Source: Leptodactylus fallax (Eukaryota > Chordata > Amphibia > Anura > Leptodactylidae). From it: a DNA stretch of 64,000 nt. The position numbers and the translations under genes are program-made. Below, piece by piece: positions 22,030 through 33,981 of the stretch. The DNA lies in the NCBI GenBank assembly GCA_947044405.1, contig CAMRHE010000021.1, forward strand, positions 10,958,501 through 11,022,500, written 5' to 3'. Position 1 is the first letter of the stretch. Every line of letters begins with the position of its first letter. The notes beneath the pieces are model-generated. The model was not told where the DNA came from and ran no database searches. It saw only the letters and a list, made by a program, of their open reading frames with translations.

Positions 22030-23560
22030 GTGTTTGTCTTTTGTGCCTCTGGGTTGTGTTGGTATGTCCTGTCCTCTATGTTTTATGTTCTATGTCACTG
22101 TAGTGTATATTGTTTGCAGCTTTCCCTTGCTATTTTTCACCCTCTGTGTTCAAACCTTTCCCTTGGTTCAGCCCTGGCCAATCATAGGCCACTGGGCCGG
22201 GTTTTCGGAGGCCTAGGTCTCCAGGGCGACAATTGAGAACTCAGTCTTGTGCCAGTCTAGCTTGTCAGCAGTTGGTTGCCTGCTTTGTGCAGAGATACTC
22301 ATCAGCACTGAGACTGGACCTCAACGGCTGTCCATACAGCCTCTAGGAGGAGAGATTGCTTGCCCCAGGCTCATCCAGAGACAGCCCTGAGAAGGGAGTT
22401 CAGCTGTCTGGACTTTTGGACACCATGCCAGGAGGAGCAATGGAGGACACTGACAGGAGGAGTTGACTCGGGCCTAAGCAAAGGTAACCAGATCCCTGTC
22501 AGGAATCCCTGCACTACTGTCCCCAATATCCCTAGCTGGGAGTGGCACGAGAGGAGTTGTAGTTGGAGGAAAAGTCTGCCAGAGTCTGTATCATCATCCC
22601 TGGGCACCCTCCTAAGACCAAGTCTGGGGGAATTGGACACTGAGGTACTACTACCCCCATTTGGAAGCTGCTATTGTACCTTTTCTCCAGTTGCTGAATA
22701 AAGCTTTTATCCTGTTCAACTGCATCTGCTGGTTGCCTGAGTCATGCCTGCCTTACCATCAGTGCCCTTCCGAACACCATCACACCGACTCAGAGAGGAG
22801 AGGTCCCCTCTCCAACTGGAAGCGCCCTGGGGGAAACTACTACCACCACCATCCAGGTAATGCTGCAGGACCCCCCTCAGCGTTGTCCAGCCCAGGAGCG
22901 GGGCTGGGGTGCGTGGTTGAGTGTGCTCGGCCTAGAAGGTGGCACATCATCCGCCACTACTACTCCCATCCTCCCTCCCTCTATCTGGATTGTGGCAACT
23001 ACATTATTGACTTCATTCAGGTGTTTCATTCAGTACCATTGCCTCAGGTGGTTTATAAAAATAAAGCACTAGATCTGCCATGATTAACTGTGAGTAGTAT
23101 TATTGAAAAGTGGAAGCATTTAGGAGACACAGCTATTCAGCCATGAAGTGGCAGACCACATAAATTTACATAGCCCTAAGGGAATAGTGCATAAAATATA
23201 CAAACACCCTGGTAACTTAGTAACCACAAAGTTCCAAACCTTCTCTGGCCTTAACATCAGAGCAAAAACTGCTTCATGACATGGCAAGCAGCTACATACA
23301 AGCCTTATATCACCAAGCACAATGTCAAGTGTTGGATGGAGTGGTGTAAAGCATGCCGCCAGGGGACTCTGGAACAGTGGAAGCATATTTTGTGAAGTGA
23401 TGAATGACACTTCTCTAACTGACAGTCTGATGTGGTCTGATTGCCAGAGATATCACTGGTTGAAAACAGAGTCCGGATTAGGATATTCATATGCAGCTGT
23501 ATAATATATATGATATAAATATCCCAATTCCGACTGTATTTTAAACCAAATTGTAAAAAA
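22030..23560. other. Unidentified GC-balanced block, possible old LTR or UTR-like sequence
   Basis: Less AT-rich than its surroundings, with polyadenylation-type AATAAA at 22696 (TTGCTGAATAAAGC) and 23060 (TAAAAATAAAGCAC). Open frames of 113 and 140 codons overlap but show no recognised domain. A retroviral-type LTR R-U5 border would fit the first AATAAA, but no repeat partner or primer-binding site was found. Confidence 0.3.
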
Positions 23561-23564
23561 CAGG

Positions 23565-23647
23565 CAGCACTCCGTAGTAAAGTGAAGAAAAAAGTGGGTT
23601 TATTGCCCCATGCGACACTTCGGCTCTATAGTGAGCCTATATGAACA
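23565..23647 (-). repeat. PLE left terminal block, inverted copy with hammerhead-like remnant
   Basis: Reverse complement of 29664-29745: GGCTCACTATAGAGCC, CGCATGGGGCAATAAACCCA, CTTTACTACGGAGTGCTGCC. The GAAA is GAAG here. The block stops at CTATAGTGAGCCTATAT (23631-23647), which recurs at 25213. Confidence 0.75.
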
Positions 23648-24214
23648 AAAAATGGGCCAATAACCAATTAACAAAAAATGTGCAGGACAAGCAATAAATC
23701 AAAAAACAAAATCATGCCCACACAAAAGTAAAAATAATTAACAAAGTTTATTAACAAATAAATAAAATACAAATAAACAAACACATGATGGAATACAGGA
23801 AAAAAACAATAAATAATGTGTAAGATGAAGATGAAAGAATCCTGAAACAACATACCTAAGACAACCTACAAAGGCATGAAGTTCAGGGTATCAGATAAAT
23901 AAATAATCATGGCAAAGCACCTTCACAAATGCACTTGAGATAATCTGAAATAGCATATTCAAATACCGCTTAGCAAATTTATTGATTTTTATTTGCAGCC
24001 ATTGGTTGAGACATTACCATCATACATTAGTGACAGTAACGACATGCTCTGTAAGATCGACGGTATTCATTTGGAGAGTGACATTTTTAGAGGCAGTACA
24101 GACTTTTATTCAGATGTCTGATATTGAACAAAGTCTAGGTGAGTTTTTAGTAAAACTTCTTGAGTTTGTACTCACACACAATTTTTTTATGTTTGGTGAC
24201 AGTTTTTTCCTACA

Positions 24215-24462
24215 TCTCCAGGGAACCTGGAATGCTAAGAGTGTGCAAAGCAGTAATCAAAGCAAAAGGTGGCTACTTTGAAGAACTTAGAATATAAGAT
24301 ATATTTTCAGTTGTTTCACACTTTTTTGTTTTAAGTATATAATTCCACATGTGTTAATTCATAGTTTTAATGCCTTCAGTGTGAATCTACAATTTTTATA
24401 GTCATGAAAATACAGAAAACTCTTGGAATGAGAAGGTGTGTCCAAACTTTTGGTCTGTACTG
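24215..24462 (+). mobile_element. Tc1 family G, right-end fragment
   Basis: Ends GTGTCCAAACTTTTGGTCTG-TACTG, the mirror of the left end at 28843, with matching subterminal CAGTAATCAAAGCAAAAGGT. The transposase side is missing. It is followed by a (TA)n run at 24463-24500. Confidence 0.8.

Positions 24463-24500
<38 letters not shown>
24463..24500. repeat. (TA)n microsatellite
   Basis: A run of TA dinucleotides directly after the Tc1 end. Tc1 elements target TA, so the run may be the target or may have expanded from it. Confidence 0.9.
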
Positions 24501-24504
<4 letters not shown>

Positions 24505-24629
24505 TTTTTTTTCTTTCTTTGTATCTATATAGCAGACATCAATTTATTATTATTCAGGTGTGTTCTGTGGCATTTGATTGGTGGGGTGGGGTTTAAATAA
24601 TGATGCATGTGTCCTTACAAACATACCTC

Positions 24630-24656
24630 CGGACGAAGCTGTAGGCGAAACGCGCG
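24630..24656 (+). ncRNA. Hammerhead-like core in nested PLE terminus
   Basis: CGGACGA (24630-24636) differs from CUGANGA only at U4. A short weak helix II with a TGTAG loop and GAAA (24647-24650) follow, then CGCGCGTC. Helix II is short, so activity is doubtful; position and order fit PLE hammerheads. Confidence 0.45.
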
Positions 24657-24675
24657 TCAGGTTGCTTGTGCCTTA

Positions 24676-25081
24676 GGTATGCTGTTTCAGGATTTTTTTC
24701 ATCTTATAATATATGGTTTTTTAGCACCTCTCTACATTTAAATCTATGGTATGACTTTAGAGCAGCTTTGGTTGCATTTGAATATGCTATTTCTAATTAT
24801 CTCAAGTGCATTTGTGCAGGTGCTTTGCCATGACTATTTATTTATTTGATACCCTGAGCTTCATGCCTTTGTAGGTTTTCTTAGGTATGTTGTTTCAGGA
24901 TTCTTTCATCTTGTAACATATGGTCTTTTAGCACTTTTCTATATTTAAATTTATGATATGACTTTAGAGGAGCTTTGGTTGTATTTGAATATGCTATTTC
25001 AGATTATCTCAAGTGCATTTGTGAAGGTGCTTTGCCATGATTATTTATTTATCTGATACCCTGAACTTCATGCCTTTGTAC
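24676..25081 (+). repeat. Direct duplication of about 200 bp in PLE terminus
   Basis: 24676-24880 and 24883-25081 align throughout (TTAGGTATGYTGTTTCAGGA, ATATGGTYTTTTAGCAC, GAATATGCTATTTC, CTTCATGCCTTTGTA). The second copy is closer to the inverted arm at 23.7-24.0 kb. PLEs often show tandem, offset terminal repeats. Confidence 0.8.
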
Positions 25082-25479
25082 ACATTATTTATTGTTTTTT
25101 TCCTGTATTCCCTCATGTGTTTGTTTATTTGTATTTTGTATTTTATTTATTTGTTAATAAACTTTGTTAATTATTTTTACTTTTGTGTGGGCATGATTTT
25201 GTTTTTTGATCTATAGTGAGCCTGTATCAAGCAACACAATAGTGATGGTATGCAAATATGAATAGGGTGTGCAATATCAATCAATCAGAAGTGACAATCT
25301 AGCAATCAGATAAAAAAATATATAAAAATTGATACACAATATATCATACATAGTACCAGGAGAGGGAGTAGACGGAGACACTGACAACATAGGGCCTCAG
25401 AGGATTGCCACTCGGGGCACGAAGTACAGAAAGAAACTACCGTGGTAAATATATCCTCTAAGACTTTAACAGATTCACA

Positions 25480-27681
25480 ATTAAGCTTACTTAACAAAGG
25501 TTTATCCTATTGCCCTACTACACATGTGGACTGGTTCAAACTTGAATTTGATTTGTTATAATTCTTTAGGAATATTAAACTTAAATGTTGGTTTCATGGA
25601 CGTAGTTTTGAGACTAGATTTAAAAATACAGAATCGTGTCTGAGACAATTTGATTTGTATAACAAAAGTGATTTTGTCCCTCCCAATGTTCCACCAGTTA
25701 TAGAGGCCTTTATTAATGCGGTAAAGTATGACATTGATATTCTTAAATCTAATTTACGTTGTGAAGGTTTTATACGTCCTAATCTGACAAAGGATGAAAA
25801 TCAGGCCCTCATGGAACTTGTCCATGATGATACGGTGATCAATAAGCCAGTTGACAAGGGCGGAGCCGTGGTCATCATGGACACCAGTTCATATGTAAAA
25901 GAAATTCACCGACAATTAGATGACACCAGGATATATAGGAGATTATCTGGGGATCCAAAATTTTCTATCATTAGACATATTACTATTGTATTAGATACTG
26001 CTAAAATAGCGGGTATAATTGATGATGACTTATATGAATTTCTGTTAATTAAAAAACCTAGAACACCAGTCATATACATACTACCAAAGATCCATAAGAC
26101 ATTAGTGGATCCACCAGGACGACCTATCGTCTCTGGTACAGAATCAGTTTTTAGCAATATAGCCATTTTTTTAGATAAGATCTTGAGACTATTTTCTGTT
26201 ATGACTTCTTCTTATGTCTGTGATACTAATGATTTTCTCCAAAAATTATCCAATGTTGTAATTCCTGCATGTGATTCCATTATTTTAGCGTCTTTTGACG
26301 TTGTAAGTTTGTATACATCTATTGATCATACTAGGGGGATCCAGATGGTTGAATCCTTTTTGAGGGATTCTACATATACATCTGATTGTCAGACTTTTAT
26401 TTTGAATTTATTGGATATCGTACTAAGAACTATTTTTTATTCGGTGACCAGAATTTTGGTCAGATACAAGGGACCGCTATGGGGTCTAATGTCGTGCCGG
26501 TCTACGCAAATATATATATGAATGGGCTGGAAGAAAGGTTCATCTATGTGTCCCACCACCATGAACATGTTCTTGGTTGGTGGCGATACATAGATGATAT
26601 TTTTCTAATCTGGACTGGAGGTAAGATTTTATTTATGGAATTTTTTTTCTTATCTTAATACTATTGATCCTACTGTTACGTTTACACAGGTGCATTCTAC
26701 TGAATGTGTACAATTCTTAGATGTTCTAGTTCAATACACAGAGAATTCCTTTGTCACCAACCTATATACCAAACCAACGGATGTCAATAGCATGTTACAC
26801 TTTAGGAGTGGACATCCACGTGGCATGATACATAATTTACCATCTGGACAATTAAGGAGGGTTAAAAGGATTGTGAGTAACCCTGATACTCTCAATAAAT
26901 CATTGGATATGATGGAGAGGAAATTTTTTGAGAGAGGATATCCACATCAGGTAATTCAGAAACATAGACATAAGATAGATAAAATCTCTATATTAGAGTT
27001 ATTGAATTTGACACAAAGGGATTGGAAAGTTTCACGTATCCCATCTGTAACTACATACAATGAGGAGAGTAAAAAAGTGAATGCTGTTATACGTAAACAC
27101 TGGCCCATGTTAGGCCGTCGTATCTCGGATATCCCTGAATTTGGCGCTCCTCCATTGTTTTCATATCGTAGGGCTCAGAGCCTACGTGATAAACTGGTGC
27201 ACTCTGATAATGGTTCTTTTAAAAAGAGTACACAGACTTATATTACTAAACAGAGACTGGGTTGTTACCCATGCCTTGGTTGTGTGAACTGTGGCCTAAT
27301 GTTGAAAGGTCCACACTTCACACACCCGATTACAAATAGAGTCTATCAAATCCGTCACCATTTGCACTGTAATTCCGATCATGTCATCTACGTATTACAA
27401 TGTCCATGTAAATTACTCTATGTCGGTGAAACCACATTAGATTTTAAAACAAGAATTAATCAGCACCGATATACTATTAGAAAAAAGAAATTAGATTTAC
27501 CAATGCACGCAATACAGAGAAGCAACTCAAATTTACTATTATTGATCATGTGGCACCAATGAGACTGGGAGGTGATCGCACAAAAAACCTTAAATTGAGG
27601 GAACTCGAATGGATTTATAGATTAGACACGCTGCGACCTAAAGGCCTCAATGTGGATTTTTCCACCTCAGGTCTGATTTAG
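25480..27681 (+). pseudogene. Penelope-like reverse transcriptase with GIY-YIG endonuclease
   Basis: The protein copies PLE RNA and nicks DNA with a GIY-YIG nuclease. Similarity starts at about 25480 (LLNKGLSYCPTTHVDWFK), with a TAA stop in DLL-stop-FF near 25557. Then 25655-26521 gives INKPVDKGGAVVIMD, LPKIHK..DPPGRPIVSG and motif A FDVVSLYTSID. After a frameshift, motif B IQGTAMGSNVVPVYANIYMN and motif C WRYIDDIFLIW follow (26440-26620). A further shift gives 26690-27562: CVQFLDVLV, NLYTKPTDVNS, then GIY-YIG HVIYVLQC..LLYVGETTLDF. The C-terminus (KFTIIDHVAP, ELEWIYRLDTLRPKGLN) continues in another frame to TAG 27679. Several frameshifts and a stop make it inactive. Confidence 0.9.
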
Positions 27682-28842
27682 ATGACTTTGGATTAGTTGG
27701 CTTGCCCATATAAATTACCTTGGTCTTCCTCTTTGTATCCCACTCTGTATACTATTAATAGAATTGATGGTTTTATATCACTATCTCTTCAACTATGTTT
27801 TTTGTCTTTTTAGTGACGTCTTATTCACTGATCACAACTTCACCACTCGCACTATATGTAGGATTGAATGACCTCTAAGGAAGAATACTTGTTACTTGAA
27901 TACATCCAGACTTATGTCATTTTACATACTTTTGTATATTTCTTTATTAATGCCCTCAGCGTATATGTATATGTATTTTAATAGATGGAGACCCCATTAA
28001 AGTTGTGTGGGTTTTTTTTGCTGTTGTGATTTCCACATACTGCTTTTGTTTTATCTTGACCCATTAGAGATTTCTCTGGGGTCATTATCACTATAAAAAG
28101 TGGGGTTAACATATATAGAGCACCCATGTCTACAACGTGAATTCGGAGTGCTAATGTCCCCCCTCTAGTATGGACACTAGCCCATGATCAGGGTTGTTGT
28201 TCCAACACTAGTTACTCTAGACTGCCTTTTCACCATCTATTGAACCTTAGGGTCTATAAATATGAGATTATATTCTATGAATAATGAATAATAATATGGC
28301 CATCTTCTAACTTTAGGGTGTGACATATAGGCACGTGTTCACACTGATAGGCGGCCATCTTGCAGGTTTTATGTGGTCTCACATATCTTTATATACATTA
28401 TGGACATATTGTCTTGCTTCAGTACATTCTTTATACGTATATTATTAGAATTTGGGGCAATCCATCTAATTTAGAGCGCTATGAGTCTATTTATGTGTTT
28501 AACAATTCTTTATAGTATGTAGCACTGGTTTGAGGTATTTTACCTTTTCCAAGATGGCGCCCGCTATCTTTAGCGGCTATTGTGCATGCATGAGACATTA
28601 AGCACTATTCAATATATATACAACTTCATTATACTTTCGCATATGCGCAGTAGACGTTTCTACACTCTGACAGGGCATGGGGACTATGTTACACAGGCTT
28701 CTGGATGGTATCAGGTATTTACATATTATATATCTATACACCTGCTGGTTATTATTCATTATCATAGATGTTTCTGTTTTTCAGGTTCACACCTGATCTT
28801 CTACACTTGTTTTTTATGATAGCACTTGTATTTTCACATATA
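27682..28842 (+). other. PLE 3' non-coding region
   Basis: About 1.1 kb of AT-rich sequence between the RT stop and the Tc1 insertion. No second gene was recognised. It probably belongs to the PLE 3' UTR and flank. Confidence 0.45.
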
Positions 28843-29540
28843 CAGTACAGACCAAAAGTTTGGACACACCTTCTCATTCCAAGAGTTTTCTGTATTTTCA
28901 TGACTATAAAAATTGTAGATTCACACTGAAGGCATCAAAACTATGAATTAACACATGTGGAATTATATACTTTACAAAAAAGTGTGAAACAACTGAAATT
29001 ATGTCTTATATTCTAGGTTCTTCAAAGTAGCCACCTTTTGCTTTGATTACTGCTTTGCACACTCTTGGCATTCTCTTGATAAGCTTCAAGTGGTAGTCAC
29101 CTGAAATGGTTTTCACTTCACAGGTGTGCCCTGTCAGGTTTAATAAGTGGGATTTCTTGCCTTATAAATGGGGTTGGGACCATCAGTTGTGTTGTTCAGA
29201 AGTCAGGTGGATATACAGCTGATAGTCCTACTGAATGGAGTGTTAGAATTTGTATTATGGCAAGAAAAAAGCAGCTAAGTAAAGAAAAATGAGTGGCCAT
29301 CATTACTTTAAGAAATGAAGGTCAGTCAGTCCGAAAAATTGGGAAAACTTTGAAAGTGTCCCTAACTGCAGTGGCCAAAACCATCAAGAGCTACAAAGAA
29401 ACTGGCTCACATGAGGACCGCCCCAGGAAAGGAAGACCAAGAGTCACCTCTGCTGCGGAGGATAAGTTCATCCAAGTCACCAGCCTCAGAAATGGCAGGT
29501 TAACAGCAGCTCAGATTAGAGACCAGGTCAATGCCTGGTT
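28843..29540 (+). mobile_element. Tc1 family G, left-end fragment
   Basis: Starts CAGTACAGACCAAAAGTTTG after TA (28841-28842). Subterminal ACACATGTGGAATTATATAC and the leader to the transposase start are present. It is cut at about 29540, where PLE terminal sequence begins. Confidence 0.85.
29290..29540 (+). pseudogene. Tc1 family G transposase N-terminus, truncated
   Basis: Begins upstream as MARKKQLSKEK, with a TGA at 29290-29292 where Arg is expected. It continues AIITLRNEGQSVRKIGKTLK (paired-like helix-turn-helix), DRPRKGRPRVTSAAEDKFIQ and RNGRLTAAQIRDQVNA. Homology stops at the join to PLE DNA, so the DDE catalytic domain is missing entirely. It is a clear Tc1 DNA-binding domain remnant without function. 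Confidence 0.85.
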
Positions 29541-29546
29541 GTGTAT

Positions 29547-29745
29547 TGTGTATCAATTTTTATATATTTTTTTATCTAATTGCTTGATTGTCACTTATAA
29601 TTGATTGATATTGCACACCCTATTTATATTTTCATACCATCACTATTGTGTTGCTTGATACAGGCTCACTATAGAGCCGAAACGTTGCATGGGGCAATAA
29701 ACCCACTTTTTTCTTCACTTTACTACGGAGTGCTGCCTGTTTTTT
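29547..29745 (+). repeat. PLE right terminal block with hammerhead-like core
   Basis: Contains CTTGATACA, a perfect 5-bp helix II (GGCTC pairing GAGCC, 29663-29678) and GAAACGTTGC (29679 on), then GGGGCAATAAACCCACTTTT and CGGAGTGCTGCCTG. The left box has an extra base compared with CUGANGA. It is the partner of the blocks at 23565 and 25213. Confidence 0.6.
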
Positions 29746-31460
29746 ACAATTTGTTTTGAATGGGATACTACCTTTTCCCAGTGGTGAGCACCCATATTTA
29801 TGTGCATATTTTACTGGTGCGGTCATTCATTGTATTGCTGTATTTTAAACCAGTGATATCTCTGAAAATAATACAGATGATAGTGGCAAATGAGAGAAGA
29901 GAATCTCCTCTTCCATATGACAACAAAAGCAAGATCGTATGTTTTATAATGTCCAAGATATGATTGTTTGAAGTGACCCTCCCCTACCCTCATTTTCTAT
30001 ACGTTTTACAGAGCTCTGTACTCCAAGCCTGGACTCCATACATAGTAACATTCAGTGAGAGGCAGAAACTGCTCTCAATACAGAAGCAAGGGGAAAGAGT
30101 GAAAAAAATGCAGGATTTCACAGAAAGGATCCAAAATTTGTTAATAAAGTTATTACAAAATTTATTAATGACAGAAATAATGCCAGAAACTCAAAAGTTG
30201 TCCAGAAGTGTAATTACACTTTAACAATAAAGCAATATTTTTTATTTTTTCATCATTATATTCCAAGAGACAGAATATTTTTTTTATTTTTAGGTCAATT
30301 GTACAGTGCTGCGGAATATGTTGGCACTATATAAATAAAATGGGTTATTATTATATTGGCTTGTTTTTTTGAAGGATTGAGTTTTTTAGTAGAACCATTT
30401 TAAAAACACAAATAATTTAATGAATAACGTTTTTAACTCTTTGTGAGAATGAATGGGGAGAAAAGAACAATTCTGGACTCCTCAATGTACTGTAAAAATA
30501 ACATTCCAAATGTCTGAATACAATTATGCTGATATCCAGTATCTATAGATTTTGTAATGTTTTACTACTCTGACACAAAAAATTATTTGCTTTTGGGTTG
30601 CCAAAAGTTATGGGTCTCTGAATATAACTTTTTTTATTTTTCCACTAATGCATCGGTGTGAAGGCTTTTTTTTTTTGCAGGAAAAGTTGAAGTTTTATCG
30701 GTGTCATTTTGGGATTCATGTGACTTTTTGGCAGGAGCTGGCTGTCAATTACAGCCGGTCTCCCACAGTGATTGTGTGGGCTCTGCTTCTAAGCCCACAT
30801 AATCACTGCCAAATACATGTAAAGGGGAATGTGCTAATTAACATTTCCCAACATACATGTACTTGATAATAGGGAAAAAGGTTACCCAGTCAAGTCCTTT
30901 GCACAGTGACATGGGCCAGATGTTACTCCAAAACGGAAATGTCTTGAGCAAGTGGGAGGTCCTGGCATTAGCTTAGCTGCTATCTAGCGTTCTGGTGAAC
31001 TCAATACCTAGATGTAAAGTATACTCCACAATAGGTCATCTCTGCACACAAAGTTTGCTTTGTTGTTTCATTATCCATTGACAAAAGGAACACACAGAGT
31101 GACTACACACAGTCTTTTAGAACCTGGTAAAGTCAACGTTCAATTTTACACTTGAAGTGCATGCTAACACTAAATCCAAAGTCCTAATTGCAACTACTAA
31201 ACAGTCTCTGGTTTGACAAAAAGTGGTACTTTGTGGGCTAGTGGAGTCCTGGAGGGAGCCAAGGATGATAACTAAATGTTGATACTGAAGGAAGGGGCTT
31301 GGTGATGCAATTCCCAACACTACCACTAGATGTCAGCAGAGTTTTATTACCTTGTTCCTGTTCCCTCCACTGCACAAAGAGGGTACAGCCATAGCTCAGG
31401 GTTTTTACTCAAACACCTGCACTCTGCTGCACTGATCCAAGCAATGTTCTCAAAACTTTC
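29746..31460. other. No gene; LINE 3' tail at 30308-30355, hairpin at 30768-30806
   Basis: TACAGTGCTGCGGAATATGT followed by TGGCACTATATAAATAAA and ATT repeats (30308-30355) resembles the 3' end of L2-type LINEs and SINEs in vertebrates. A stem of GTGATTGTGTGGGCT with its near-complement lies at 30768-30806 in a MITE-like context. Other frames lack support. Confidence 0.5.
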
Positions 31461-31461
31461 T

Positions 31462-32390
31462 AACCAGGGCCGTAACAGCAAAGACTGGGCCTCATAGCAA
31501 ACTTTTGACTTGCCCCACTCCCACACACACGGTATAACGCCCCATTTACACACAGTATAATGGCCCCTCCACACAGTATAATGAGCCACAGTGGACCATG
31601 CACACAGTATATTATATTCCATAGCTGCCCCTCCACACAGTATCATGACCCATAGCGGCCCCTCCACACAGTATAATGTCCCATAGCAGCCCTTTCACAC
31701 AGTATATTATATTCCATAGCTGCCCCTCCACACAGTATCATGTCCCATAGCAGTCCCTCCACACAGTATAATGTCCCATAGTGGCCCCTTCACACTGTAT
31801 AATGTCCCATACTGGCCCCTGCACACAGAATAATGTCCCATACCGGCCCCTCCACACAGTATAATGTCTCACAGCAGCCTCTCCATACAGTATAATGTCC
31901 TTTAGTGGCCCATCCACACAGTATAATGTCCTATAGTGGCCCCTGCACATAGTATAGTATCCCATAGTGGACCCTCCATACAGTATAATGACCCATAGTG
32001 ACCCCTTCACACACTATAATGTGACATAGCGGCCACTTCACACAGTATAATGTCACATAGCGGACCCTCCACACAGTATAATGTCACATAGTGGACCCTC
32101 CACACAGTATAATGTCACATAGTGGCCATCCGCACAGTATAATGTCACATAGTAGCCCCTCTACACAGTATAATGTCACATAGCGGCCCTCCACACAGTA
32201 TAATGTCACATAGCGGACCCTCCACACAGTATAATGTCACATAGTAGCCCCTCCACACAGTATAATGTCACATAGCGGCCGTCCACACAGTATAATGTCA
32301 CATAGCGGCCCTCCACACAGTATAATGTCACATAGCGGACCCTCCACACAGTATAATGTCACATAGTAGCCCCTCCACACAGTAGTTATT
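31462..32390. mobile_element. hAT-like end with minisatellite array 4, truncated
   Basis: CAGGGCCGTAACAGC (31465 on) leads into AGACTGGGCCTCATAGCAAA, matching the terminus at 18468. The array (about 31530-32385) has exact 31-bp spacing, with units such as CACAGTATAATGTCACATAG plus CGGACCCTCCA, about 27 units, more uniform toward the right. The right end stops abruptly at GTAGTTATTAC without a recognisable terminus. Minus-strand open frames follow the repeat and are rejected as genes. Confidence 0.7.
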
Positions 32391-33981
32391 ACTAATTGCA
32401 ACTTAGATCTCGTGGATGTTGCCCTAATAGCAGCTGCTATGTTTGCTACCCTGGTAATTATTCCCATATGGGTATTTTCCAGAACACTTATTTTTTTTTT
32501 TTAACTATACAGCCTGTGGGACACCCACAGTTTTTTTGAATGGGAATTGCCTTGAGCTATTTACATGATTCCTTTCAATATATATTTAGTCGGTTTCCCA
32601 GTGTAATCAAGGTGCCATAAGCAAAACATTTTATTGTACTGGTTCTAAGCCTGCTCCCCCAAAGTTAAATTACTCCCCTTTGGAACTGGGCAGTTGCCTA
32701 TTATTTGCATTTTTCCAAGGCCCTACACTTTCCAAGATACTGTGTTTTCTCCTCAGCCTTCCTCACTTCCTCTATCCCCTTCTTTATAACTTTAGCGCCA
32801 ACATATTCTGTAGAACTTTACAAATCAGAGGACACATTAACAGACAATATGAGACATTATAGTGGGACAAAGGAATAAAACATGTCAAACAATAGGAGTG
32901 CAGCCCTGCTCGCAAGAGCTTACATTCTATTAGGAGATAGGGGGACACAAGAGGTCAGAGGGCTTGTTTGCTACAATGGTCAGCCATCTTTTAATAGAAA
33001 AGGTTGTGTAACTGAAGGTGTATGAACCCATCACCAGCCAGTATCTGTGAATAAACAGATACTAAGTGCATGGAGTGCAGTGTAACTTCTAGATGGAGGG
33101 GCCAGGACCTGAGGAACAGAGGAGGAAGAATAAAAGGTGATATTGTTCTACACCTCCGCACACTACACTGTGATCAGGTCATGCGATAGGTCGGTCCAAA
33201 CAGATGTGATTTTAGGGCAGTTTTGAAGCTGCTGTAGTTGGGGATTAATCGGGTTGTCCGGGATAAAGCGTTCCAGAGCACTGGTGCAGCTCAAGAAAAG
33301 TCTTGGGGACGAGATTGGGATGTTCGGATAACAGAGGATGCAAGTCTACGGCCATTGGTGGAACAGAGAGGACAGTTAGGGCGGTAGACAGTGATGATAG
33401 AGGAGATATAGGGGGGCGCAGCGCTATGGATGGTTTTGTGGGTCAGTGTGATAATTTTATATTGTATTCTGTGATGGATGGGCAACCAATACAGCGACTG
33501 ACACAAGGTAGATGCGTCTGTGTACCGGTTTGACGGAAAGATGAGTCTGGCGGCTGCATTCAGGACAGATTGTAGAGGTGAGAGTTTAGTAAGAGGAAGC
33601 CCAATTAGAAGAGAATTGCAATAGTAAAGACGAGAGAGAATCAGAGCGACAATGAGGGTTTTTGATGTTTCCACGGTGAGAAAAGGTAGAATTCTAGAGA
33701 TGTTTTTAAGGTGCAGGTGGCAAGAACGTGCAAGTGTCTGAATATGTGGTGTAAAGGTGAGATATGAGTCAAATACAACCCCCAGACAGCGGGCAACCCC
33801 CAGGCCACAGACAGAAATGGAGATATCAGGATTAAGTCGATTAGTGGATGGAGGGAACACAAGAAGTTCAGTTTTTGAAAGATTCAATTTCATATAAAGA
33901 GAAGACATGATGTTAGAGACAGCAGAGAGACAGTCACTGGTGTTCTGTAGTAGTGCAGGGGTGATGTCATGGGATGAGGTA

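Larger units (their letters stand above)
23655..25212 (+). mobile_element. Nested second PLE-type terminal repeat with inverted arms
   Basis: Arms at about 23690-23975 (minus) and 24880-25205 (plus) are inverted copies: CTTGTGTGGGC..., TTAATAAACTTTGTTAATT, TGCCTTTGTA. The plus arm is preceded by a partial direct duplicate (24676-24880). A hammerhead-like core is at 24630-24650. The insertion is bracketed by CTATAGTGAGCCTRTAT at 23631 and 25213. Non-coding; probably a non-autonomous PLE. Confidence 0.55.
23565..29745 (+). mobile_element. Penelope-like element complex with inverted termini and nested inserts
   Basis: A Penelope-type RT/GIY-YIG gene (25480-27681) lies between inverted terminal blocks. 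29664-29745 is mirrored at 23565-23647, and 29547-29662 is mirrored at 25213-25342. Between the two left pieces a second terminal repeat (23655-25212) is inserted, and it carries a Tc1 right end. A Tc1 left end (28843-29540) sits before the right terminus. PLE termini can be direct or inverted and often contain hammerhead motifs, which are seen here. The original single-element boundaries are inferred. Confidence 0.7.

Noticed and set aside
22360..23083. Frames of 113 and 140 codons
   Set aside because: No recognised domain, mixed composition and overlapping opposite-strand frames. Kept only as an unidentified block with AATAAA sites.
31530..32385. Possible CRISPR array (31-bp regular repeats)
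   Set aside because: Units are contiguous with no unique spacers, and the context is a vertebrate transposon landscape.
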